A DNA stretch of 64,000 bases from a virus. Location of the stretch: the IMG/VR virus record IMGVR_UViG_3300042558_004148, positions 124,001 to 188,000 of that record. One strand, given 5' to 3'. The notes beneath the pieces are model-generated. The model was not told where the DNA came from. It searched no databases and saw only the letters and a program-made list of their open reading frames with translations. Made by a program: the position numbers and the translations under genes. Shown here piece after piece: positions 1 to 7,160 of this stretch (position 1 is the first letter of the stretch; each line of letters opens with the position of its first letter).

Positions 1-291
1 CCTAAAGGATCAAGTAAAGAGGAGAAAAGTTCAAATAAGTTTACTAAGGACGAACTAAAAGCTAAAAAGACTGAAATCCTTAATAAATGGGAAAGGGATA
101 ATATTGGTGATAAAAAAGTTACCGATGCTGATGCTGAAAAGTTCTATAAATCTGGAGTGATCAAGGGTAAAAAATACTTCGGGAAGGATTTTGATCCAGC
201 AAACCCTAAGAATAAGGAAGAGGAAATGTACGCCGATTATATGAATGGTATAATGGAGAGGTATTATAAAAAGACAAGCAATGCACAATAA
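1..291 (+). CDS. 3' end of a lysine-rich protein of unknown function (partial)
   Basis: An open frame runs in from the left edge and stops with TAA at 289-291, giving 96 visible residues. They are rich in Lys, Asp, Glu and Asn, with no recognisable motif or membrane segment. The reading frame overlaps the ATG of the next gene by 11 bases, the usual tight phage packing, so the two are probably co-transcribed. The start lies outside the window. Function unknown. Confidence 0.6.
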   Translation, partial: PKGSSKEEKSSNKFTKDELKAKKTEILNKWERDNIGDKKVTDADAEKFYKSGVIKGKKYFGKDFDPANPKNKEEEMYADYMNGIMERYYKKTSNAQ

Positions 292-1204
292 AACGCTATC
301 ATTTAATAACTTTGTAATTTTATTAGAGGGTGGTGCCGCTATTAAAACATCTAGAAGAATAAGGGAGGATGAGTTTGAAGAAACACTAGCCTCAATAAAG
401 AGCATATTGTTGCCGATTATTGGTGTAAATCCCAATTCATCTGCTGGTGAATACATCGTTATTGGAAGCATAGGGAAAAAGAAAAATCCAGATGATACAT
501 CGGGTGATCTTGATCTTGGACTTGATTCTAATTTATTCAATGTGCCACTAAAGGAGGTATCTGGATATATTTATTCGATATTAAGTGGATCGGAAGAGCT
601 AACAAGCAAATTGGGATTCGAACCTGAAATAAATTATTTGAAGGGACTAAATATAGTAAGTATAGGATGGCCTATAAACGGTGATCAAACTAACGGAATT
701 GTACAGCTTGATTTAATACCCGTTGCTGATATGGAATGGGCAAAGTTTATCTACTATTCACCTGACTACAAAACATCTGAAAGTAAATATAAATCAGCTC
801 ATAGAAACTGGTTACTTGCTGCTATATTAGCAATACGTAGAATGGTATTGGATGTTAACGATGCTGGAGAAGTTATGGATTATGATTCACCTGTGCTGAT
901 ATTAAGCGATGGTTTATATTGGCATACTAAATCATACAGAGGCAAACTAAAACCTAGATTAAAGAATGCTGCCAAGATAAGCGGAAGCGAGAGATTTATA
1001 ACTAGAGATCCTCAGGAATTTATAGACTTTGCATTGGGTACAGGTTATTCAATCAATGACGTTAAAACATTCGAAAAGTTATACCAGATTATAGATTCAC
1101 CTAGTTTTGAACTTTATGATAAGGTTGGCGAAATAGAGGAAAAGTTCCTCGAATATATTACTAGAGCAAATTTAGAGAGGCCCTCCGAAATAAAAAGAGC
1201 TTAA
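281..1204 (+). CDS. Tagged nucleotidyltransferase-fold protein
   Basis: A 307-residue protein. Residues about 64-82 contain a GS-x(10)-GDLDLGLD arrangement, the helix-turn plus paired acidic residues of the polymerase-beta-like nucleotidyltransferase fold, in which the Asp residues bind metal and NTP. A second acidic position, QLDLIPV, lies near residue 145. The substrate cannot be read from the sequence. The N-terminus (KTLSFNNFVILLE) matches the F-x-x-F peptide shared by many proteins of this phage. It precedes a ligase-like gene, so a role in nucleic-acid end processing is possible but only inferred. The start ATG overlaps the preceding gene. Confidence 0.6.
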   Translation: MHNKTLSFNNFVILLEGGAAIKTSRRIREDEFEETLASIKSILLPIIGVNPNSSAGEYIVIGSIGKKKNPDDTSGDLDLGLDSNLFNVPLKEVSGYIYSILSGSEELTSKLGFEPEINYLKGLNIVSIGWPINGDQTNGIVQLDLIPVADMEWAKFIYYSPDYKTSESKYKSAHRNWLLAAILAIRRMVLDVNDAGEVMDYDSPVLILSDGLYWHTKSYRGKLKPRLKNAAKISGSERFITRDPQEFIDFALGTGYSINDVKTFEKLYQIIDSPSFELYDKVGEIEEKFLEYITRANLERPSEIKRA

Positions 1205-1240
1205 TCTTATATAAATATAAAGATAAAATTAAAATTAAAT

Positions 1241-3322
1241 ATGTCTGGAATTAGCCACTTATATGATATTTACCATAAGAAAGGAAAAGAGTTTATTGAT
1301 AATCTCTTTAGTACTTATGTAACTGTTAATGAAAAAATGGATGGATCTGCTTTTGTTTTCGAAAGAGATGCTAACGATGGTAAATTTGTATTCTATAAGA
1401 GAGATCAGAGAAATCCGATAACAATGGTTGATAGAACCCTTATGAAATATTATGAGAAGCCTATCCAGTATATAGAATCTTTGAGTCCACACACAATAAG
1501 TAAAATCCCAAGAGGATGGAAATTTGGATTGGAATATTTTGCTAATAATAAGCCAGTCGAGATTGCTTACGATAGAATGCCAAAGAATAATCTTATATTG
1601 TCTTACGTTAGTCCTAAGGACTCTAAGCCTTCCAATAATTTTATAAATGACAAGGAGAAATTAGATACCTGGGCAGATCTTTTAGGAGTTGAGAGACCCC
1701 CGATTATTTTTCAAGGATATCTTAGTGAGGATCAGAAAGAAAAAATATCAGATTTTCTACGAACACCATTCGATGATTTGGTATCTGAGTATAAGACTAA
1801 GAGTTTTGTTAGGTATATCATAGGTGTACTAAATCCGGAAGCCAAGGAAAGCGCATTAAACGACGACCTTGATAAGGCCATAGAAGGAATAGTTTTTAAG
1901 TTTGGTGACGAGAAAGGTGAAGGTGAGACTGTTGTGTCAAAGATGGTAGATCCAGTATTTACCGAAATGGCAAAAAATAAAACCAAATTAAAGATTGAAA
2001 ATAAACCTAGTGATTTTCTGGGACTTACTGTTCTGGATGTTATGAATTTTATATTGGAATCTGGGGTTGATTCGTTTAGAATCGATGGAGATTCAGAAGA
2101 TGAGAGGTATATTTCGTTTGTTTCTGATGTATTTTCTAAATTCCTAGACGACTATGGCTATAAATATAAAGGTGCGGATTTTCAGGAACCTGATTATTTA
2201 AAGAAGGACGAATTCAGACTAAACAAGGAACTAATAAGAGATAGAAGAGTACTTAGCTATCTTGAGCAGGATGATTCATATGAATCATTATTTAAGTTAA
2301 TATTGAATTCTTTTAGAAAAATAAAGAAAAGAGCGGGTGGAATAATTACTGCTGGTATAATAAACCAGTTCAATATGCTGGTCTCTGATATACAAAAGGA
2401 AGTAGATAGAAAACAGACCCCAAAAATACAAGAATCCCAATCAGTCCCATCATTTTTTGATTTTAGAAAATCTAATATGTCAACCAAGAAAGTTGATTAT
2501 GTTACGTCTGAGAGTGAAAATGATGATCATAAGGACGATCACTTCTTTTCTTATAATGATTTTATATCAACATTGGAAACTATAGACACCAAGGAAAAGC
2601 CCGATGCTGAACCAATAGAAGAAAAAGATAAATCAGCCGAAAAGAAAGACAAAGAATTGCAGAAAGTAAATTTAATTGTTGGAAGATTTCAACCTTTCCA
2701 TAAAGGTCATCTTAAGATGGCTAATGACCTATTTAAAAAGAATAATCTGCCTTCGATAATAGCAGTAGTTCATCCTGGACATAATAAATCTGGTAAATCT
2801 CCATTTGATACTGATCTAGTTGATAAGTATATGGAATCAGTGGTTAGAGAGAATTCTAAAACTATATCCGGATATTTCATGGTAGATCGAGGATTACTCG
2901 GAATTATATACGGTAAAGCTAAACAGATGGGATACCTTCCCAAATATATAGGATGTGGTGATGATAGAACAGAAGATTACAAGAAGCAAGCAGAATATCT
3001 TAAGAAAGCTGGCGGTGATTTTCCTGATGATATAGAGATCATAGAGACTCCTAGAATCACCAGCGGATCGGAAGTTAGAGATATGATTGATGCGGAGGAT
3101 TTTGTAGCTTTTAAGAAGCTTGTTCCCCCATCAGTAGCATCGTTTTATCAGCAGTTAGTTTCTTCTAAGAAAGGAACCGGCGTTAATGAAGGTTTATCTG
3201 ACGATGAATTATCTGATTCTGAAAAAACGGATAAAACAGAAGTTATTAATTATCTGAATGAATATGGCGATGAGAAAACCATAGATGAGGTTAATAAAGA
3301 AATTAAAAATAACGAAGAATAA
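1241..3322 (+). CDS. Fusion of an ATP-dependent ligase-like domain and an NMN-adenylyltransferase-like domain
   Basis: A 693-residue protein. The N-terminal part shows ligase-superfamily motifs: EKMDGSAF near residue 32 (motif I, K-x-D-G, the adenylated lysine), FGLEYF near 115 (motif III-like) and EGIVFKF near 215 (motif IV-like). The C-terminal part, from about 475, is a nucleotidylyltransferase of the NadM/NadR type: GRFQPFHKGH is the HxGH-containing ATP site, and TSGSEVRDMI corresponds to the ISSTxxR motif. A charged linker separates the two and carries two F-x-x-F stretches resembling the shared N-terminal tag. Known family roles are nucleic-acid sealing and NAD synthesis; the joint function here is unknown. 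Whether the first domain prefers RNA or DNA is not visible. Confidence 0.7.
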   Translation: MSGISHLYDIYHKKGKEFIDNLFSTYVTVNEKMDGSAFVFERDANDGKFVFYKRDQRNPITMVDRTLMKYYEKPIQYIESLSPHTISKIPRGWKFGLEYFANNKPVEIAYDRMPKNNLILSYVSPKDSKPSNNFINDKEKLDTWADLLGVERPPIIFQGYLSEDQKEKISDFLRTPFDDLVSEYKTKSFVRYIIGVLNPEAKESALNDDLDKAIEGIVFKFGDEKGEGETVVSKMVDPVFTEMAKNKTKLKIENKPSDFLGLTVLDVMNFILESGVDSFRIDGDSEDERYISFVSDVFSKFLDDYGYKYKGADFQEPDYLKKDEFRLNKELIRDRRVLSYLEQDDSYESLFKLILNSFRKIKKRAGGIITAGIINQFNMLVSDIQKEVDRKQTPKIQESQSVPSFFDFRKSNMSTKKVDYVTSESENDDHKDDHFFSYNDFISTLETIDTKEKPDAEPIEEKDKSAEKKDKELQKVNLIVGRFQPFHKGHLKMANDLFKKNNLPSIIAVVHPGHNKSGKSPFDTDLVDKYMESVVRENSKTISGYFMVDRGLLGIIYGKAKQMGYLPKYIGCGDDRTEDYKKQAEYLKKAGGDFPDDIEIIETPRITSGSEVRDMIDAEDFVAFKKLVPPSVASFYQQLVSSKKGTGVNEGLSDDELSDSEKTDKTEVINYLNEYGDEKTIDEVNKEIKNNEE

Positions 3323-3323
3323 A

Positions 3324-3863
3324 ATGACAAAAATTGCAACTTTCGGACAATTTGTAAGTAATATGAATGAGTCTGATGGATTTGGTACTTCCCCATTTCT
3401 AATGAAAAAAAACGGGGATTTATATCATTATTTCTTTAATCTTGATATGGAGAATGAAGAGGTTAGAGGATTCCACCTCATAATCGGGAAATATTCGGAT
3501 CATGGTAATATAGAAGGTGCTAAGAATTCGTATGGTGTACTAACATTAAATGAAATTTCACCGGAAGTAATAGAGGATATCGCTGTAGATAAGGAAGATA
3601 TCCCACAGACAGATAAGAATAAATTTAAGATGGGATCTAACGAGCTATCTAGGCTAATGGAGTATGTTTATAAATGTGTTACTGATTACTTGGAGCTTAA
3701 TTCAAAGGTAACTAGAATATATGACGAGATTCAAGATAATCTCCAGTATGAGGGTAAAGGTACATATATGGAATACATGAAATCTATGTCGGTTTCACAA
3801 TTAGGCGGAAATTGGTCAGTTCAGGAAGGATCTGATAAGAATTCAGTTATTCTTAGCAGATAA
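3324..3863 (+). CDS. Tagged protein of unknown function
   Basis: I chose the ATG two bases after the upstream stop, giving 179 residues. It begins MTKIATFGQFVSNMNES, one of the clearest copies of the shared F-x-x-F...E peptide, which supports this start over the longer upstream frame. The rest is a mixed alpha/beta sequence without signal peptide, membrane segment or known motif. It follows the ligase fusion as part of the same run of genes. Function unknown; virion association is inferred from the N-terminus only. Confidence 0.65.
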   Translation: MTKIATFGQFVSNMNESDGFGTSPFLMKKNGDLYHYFFNLDMENEEVRGFHLIIGKYSDHGNIEGAKNSYGVLTLNEISPEVIEDIAVDKEDIPQTDKNKFKMGSNELSRLMEYVYKCVTDYLELNSKVTRIYDEIQDNLQYEGKGTYMEYMKSMSVSQLGGNWSVQEGSDKNSVILSR

Positions 3864-3914
3864 GGAAACATTTATTAAAAAGTTTATATAATTAATAATT
3901 AAAATAAATACAAA

Positions 3915-4094
3915 ATGGAAAAATTCGAACAAATTAAAGCTCTTATCGAGCAAACACAAGGTGATGTTGAAAAATTCGCATCTAAAGGAAACGGAGCAGC
4001 TGGTACTAGAGTTAGACAAGCTATGCAAGAACTTAAAAAACTTGCACAGGACTTAAGAGTTGAAGTACAGGAAGCAAAAAACAACAAAGCGTAA
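3915..4094 (+). CDS. Histone H1-like DNA-binding protein (Hc1 family)
   Basis: A 59-residue protein, short enough to be missed by length filters. It starts MEKFEQIKALIEQ and carries the family hallmark KGNGAAGTRVRQAMQELKKL followed by LAQDLRVEVQEAKNNK. This is the pattern of the small Hc1-type histone-like proteins of Bacteroidota and Chlamydia, which bind and compact DNA through a basic helical segment. It has its own AT-rich leader of about 50 bases after the preceding gene, and a DUF4494-like gene follows. Likely roles are condensing phage DNA or competing with host nucleoid proteins; either is inference. Family identity rests on recognising the pattern by eye. Confidence 0.8.
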   Translation: MEKFEQIKALIEQTQGDVEKFASKGNGAAGTRVRQAMQELKKLAQDLRVEVQEAKNNKA

Positions 4095-4119
4095 TTTTAA
4101 TCTCTAAAAAGAAAATCAA

Positions 4120-4356
4120 ATGAGTTACTATTTAGTAAAAGTAAATTTCGAGTCTGGTGAAGTTAATAAAGCAGGCGACCCAATGTACAAAAAATCCCAA
4201 TTCTTAGTTGCTGGAGAATCTATCATCGAGGTAGAAAAGAAAGTTGCTGAGTATATGGATGGAACCGTTGGAGGATTTGAAACCTTCCAGATCAATAAAA
4301 CTTTGATCGAAGCGGTTATATACGATAAAGACAAATATGAAGAAGAACTCCTCTAA
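4120..4356 (+). CDS. Small DUF4494-like protein
   Basis: A 78-residue protein whose layout (YYLVKVNFE, then KKSQFLVAGESIIEVEKKV, then an IEAVIYD strand) resembles DUF4494 proteins common in Bacteroidota and their phages. No catalytic motif is visible. The 3' end overlaps the next gene by 20 bases. The family assignment is from memory of the pattern; the function of the family is not known. Confidence 0.5.
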   Translation: MSYYLVKVNFESGEVNKAGDPMYKKSQFLVAGESIIEVEKKVAEYMDGTVGGFETFQINKTLIEAVIYDKDKYEEELL

Positions 4357-4588
4357 ATCTGCAGAAACTAGTTTCTATGCACCACCACAATCACCAATAG
4401 CTATACAGCCTGGAGATACCGGATTTGTTACGGTTGGTAAACAATATAACAGATTCATATGGACGTTTGGAGACTGGAAGAATCAGAAGAAGAGGATAAT
4501 AAATCCCGATACCAATTGGGATTTAGATTCTAAGCCCATTACTCAAAAAGAATGGAATAAAAAACAAAAAGACCTATTTTTAAAGTAG
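4337..4588 (+). CDS. Small protein of unknown function
   Basis: An 83-residue protein with a Lys/Ser-rich start, a central PPQSPIAIQPGDTGFVTV stretch and a C-terminal basic/aromatic region (FIWTFGDWKNQKKR). The start overlaps the upstream gene by 20 bases, suggesting translational coupling. The stop codon lies inside the stem of the terminator that follows, so this gene ends the transcription unit. Not recognised. Confidence 0.55.
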   Translation: MKKNSSKSAETSFYAPPQSPIAIQPGDTGFVTVGKQYNRFIWTFGDWKNQKKRIINPDTNWDLDSKPITQKEWNKKQKDLFLK

Positions 4589-4600
4589 GTCTTTTTTTTT
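4571..4600 (+). terminator. Rho-independent terminator
   Basis: GACCTA pairs with TAGGTC across a short loop and is followed by nine T residues. It closes the transcription unit ending with the 83-residue protein. Confidence 0.85.
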
Positions 4601-4609
4601 GATATATAG
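4601..4609 (+). promoter_or_regulatory. GATATATA-class promoter candidate
   Basis: GATATATAG directly follows a terminator and lies 21 bases before the ATG of the DUF3008-like gene. The same octamer recurs upstream of many virion, lysis and tagged genes here. It is comparable to the T4 late box TATAAATA; activity is inferred. Confidence 0.5.
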
Positions 4610-4630
4610 TCTGTAAAAAAATTAATAATT

Positions 4631-4984
4631 ATGCCATCATCGAGTGTAGCACAACAGAGATTAATGGGGCAGGCTTATGCTGTTAGAATAGGTGAACTTA
4701 AACCAGCAGACATAGACCCTAAATATAGAAAAGCGATAGTAGATCTTTCTAAAAGAATGACCGAGAAAGAGCTGAAAGCTTATGCATCAACAAAATATAA
4801 AAATCTACCAGATCACGTTGACGAGGATCTAGCTATAGTAACATCACCGAAAATACCGGATTTCTATCCTGGCGGACCAGCCAAGATAATGCCATTTTTG
4901 GATCCTGACTCAAAACAAAAATCCAAAGGTAAGAAGAACCTCCAGAATTTGAAGGATTATAGAGATTGGATTTCCTCTAAGTAA
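4631..4984 (+). CDS. DUF3008-like phage protein
   Basis: A 117-residue protein beginning MPSSSVAQQRLMGQAYAVR and continuing with MTEKELKAYASTKYKNLPDHV. This layout (M-P-x-x-S..QRLMG, then SEKELxxFAxTKxKxLP) is that of DUF3008 proteins, frequent in T4-like phages. The family function is unknown. It is the first gene of the adhesin unit, after a terminator and a GATATATA box, so it is probably expressed late. Confidence 0.6.
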   Translation: MPSSSVAQQRLMGQAYAVRIGELKPADIDPKYRKAIVDLSKRMTEKELKAYASTKYKNLPDHVDEDLAIVTSPKIPDFYPGGPAKIMPFLDPDSKQKSKGKKNLQNLKDYRDWISSK

Positions 4985-5012
4985 TATATGATATAGCAGT
5001 TCAGATCACACA

Positions 5013-6875
5013 ATGGCTAATAAAATAAAATATAGCGGCTCCTCGCAATCTAATACAATTAAGAAGGGAAATATCCTGATTGGTATAAATAATGTCGATT
5101 ACGCACCAACCTCATCTACTGGTTTCTGGAACGGTATAACTCCAACATATGGTGGATATACGATATATCTAAATAAGACATCCAATGGACCATCGATTTA
5201 TGTTGCTTCCAATGACGCACAATTAATAGATTTAACTAATAAAATCGCGGGTACATCATATACCACGGTGGTGCAGTGTCTTAATTATTTTTCGTCGCAA
5301 TCGGATAGAGTTGTTCTGAATTTCGATTATGAGAATATATTAACGAGCGGGATGGTATTAAATCTGGATTCTGGTTTTTCAGTATCATATCCAACCTCAG
5401 GAACAACAATCTATGACATAAGCTCGGGTAATAATAATGCAACATTGGTAAATGGTATCTCATTTAACCCAAATGGGTCATCGTTTGATGGAGGTGGAAG
5501 TTTAACCTTCGATGGTGTTGACGATCGTGTGGATTTCTATGCACCGAATCTATCTGGTACCGCCAGTGTCGAGATGTGGTGTAAAATAGGATCAGATTAT
5601 AGTAATAGGATGTTCATGGGATGGCAATATTACGACGTATATACTGCGGGTGGATCAATTGGGTATAATACTGGGAATGGTGATGTCTATGGAATATCTC
5701 AATCCACTGTTAACTCATTGGGTATCGTTAACGAATGGGCTCATTATATATTTGAATTTAGGAGTGATGTTGCATATACAAATAATAAGATATATGTTAA
5801 TGGAGTTTCACAGACATTAAGTCAACAGTACTCCGGTGAAGCATCAGGTAACAGAAACTTTAATAGCGGCTACGGTAAGATTGCAACTTGGGGAGGTGGA
5901 GGATATAATATGATCATGGAATGTGCAGTTTTTAGAGTTTATAATAGATCACTAACACAATCAGAGATAACCCAGAATTATAATTCGCAAAAGGGAAGAT
6001 TCCAAAATTTTTATACCAATGGTAACTTTAAATTTTTAACTTCAGGAGGTGCACTCCAGAATTATTCTGGTGGATCTACTAATAGTACGACGACCCTTCC
6101 TGGATATAGTTACTCGTTGCAACTCCCTCAGACACAGTATGGGACATTTACTAGTGATACACCAGTTCAGGTTGATACAACAAAAAAATATAAGGTGACA
6201 GTTAAAAATAGGACTCTCACTAAGGGTGGGCCGGGAGATAATATACTTTCTGGAGGTTATACCGGATTCATGACACTTGATTCAAGCTACAGGTTCATTG
6301 ATCTGAGAATGTGTGGGGGAATTGCTAATACAACTTTGACTAGAAATTTGGTTGCTGGTGATTCATATGCATATGTTTCCAGTGTAAATAATCAATGGGT
6401 AGGTCCAGGTAATACCTATTACTTCAGACATTTTATGATGTACCCACCATCACATCCAGAATTTAATAAACCTTGGGAATATACTAGGATAGGTTATGGT
6501 GATGTGGATCTCTATTATAACGAGATAACTGATATTGGTGGAGGTGAATTGAGATTTAGATTTGCTGATTCTAATAATAATTGGGTTTCTTTCCCTGACA
6601 TAGGTTATCCCACACCAGCTGGTACACCAGTAATGAATGGTGTTGCTGGTGGAACATATAATTATGTATTCTATCCAACAGAAGCTCCTTTTGGTAGCTG
6701 GGGAACACACGAGAGTGGTGTATTTACTGGGGAAAACCGAAATAGCGGTTTGCCTTTTAGATATGGAACAAAATATGTCATGTTTTTGCATTTGATAAAT
6801 TATGCGGTACCTGGTGGAACATCTCCTCTACCAATTATGCTATTTGGTGACATAACATTGGAGGAAGTAAAATAG
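5013..6875 (+). CDS. LamG-domain adhesin or tail fibre protein, copy 1
   Basis: A 620-residue protein. Residues 1 to about 105 form a domain shared with the second adhesin (KKGNILIGI, GGYTIYL, TTVVQCLNYF). A LamG/concanavalin-like jelly-roll domain follows: LNLDSGFSVSYPTSGT, NNATLVNG, LTFDGVDDRV and, near the end, VFRVYNRSLTQSEITQNYN. The final 280 residues are a beta-rich Gly/Thr/Tyr-rich region. Such domains bind glycans and are usual in phage receptor-binding proteins and in Bacteroidota surface proteins. No signal peptide. A small gene follows 7 bases downstream. Exact place in the tail is inferred. Confidence 0.75.
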   Translation: MANKIKYSGSSQSNTIKKGNILIGINNVDYAPTSSTGFWNGITPTYGGYTIYLNKTSNGPSIYVASNDAQLIDLTNKIAGTSYTTVVQCLNYFSSQSDRVVLNFDYENILTSGMVLNLDSGFSVSYPTSGTTIYDISSGNNNATLVNGISFNPNGSSFDGGGSLTFDGVDDRVDFYAPNLSGTASVEMWCKIGSDYSNRMFMGWQYYDVYTAGGSIGYNTGNGDVYGISQSTVNSLGIVNEWAHYIFEFRSDVAYTNNKIYVNGVSQTLSQQYSGEASGNRNFNSGYGKIATWGGGGYNMIMECAVFRVYNRSLTQSEITQNYNSQKGRFQNFYTNGNFKFLTSGGALQNYSGGSTNSTTTLPGYSYSLQLPQTQYGTFTSDTPVQVDTTKKYKVTVKNRTLTKGGPGDNILSGGYTGFMTLDSSYRFIDLRMCGGIANTTLTRNLVAGDSYAYVSSVNNQWVGPGNTYYFRHFMMYPPSHPEFNKPWEYTRIGYGDVDLYYNEITDIGGGELRFRFADSNNNWVSFPDIGYPTPAGTPVMNGVAGGTYNYVFYPTEAPFGSWGTHESGVFTGENRNSGLPFRYGTKYVMFLHLINYAVPGGTSPLPIMLFGDITLEEVK

Positions 6876-6882
6876 TGATAAT

Positions 6883-7116
6883 ATGATGAAATCTATAATT
6901 TTTAAAGTATACGAATTGGATAAGGTTGATTTTAATGAGGTTATACAAACTCCGGAGACATTAATTTATAGTGTAAATCAGGATAAAACATACGTTAGTT
7001 GGACCACTGTTGAAAATCCCGATTTTATTTCCACCATGGAAAGCGCTGAGGGTCCATATGATCAGAATCAATTATTAGGAATCACTGAGGGATATGAATG
7101 GCTATTAATCGTTTAG
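6883..7116 (+). CDS. Small partner protein of adhesin 1
   Basis: A 77-residue acidic protein. It is related to the 92-residue protein after the second adhesin: both share F-x-V-x-E-L-[DN]-x-[IV]-D-F-x-x-V, SV-[ND]-Q-[DT]-KT-[YF]-V-x-W and EGPY. The repeated adhesin/small-protein pairing suggests a dedicated assembly chaperone or a fibre-tip subunit. No motif of known function is visible. Confidence 0.6.
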   Translation: MMKSIIFKVYELDKVDFNEVIQTPETLIYSVNQDKTYVSWTTVENPDFISTMESAEGPYDQNQLLGITEGYEWLLIV

Positions 7117-7160
7117 TTATTTTATAATCGATTTTTAAATAAAACTAAATAAAATAAAAA

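Noticed and set aside
3899-4087. Minus-strand open frame of 62 residues
   Set aside because: It is the antisense shadow of the Hc1 gene, whose plus-strand frame has family signature and a proper leader.
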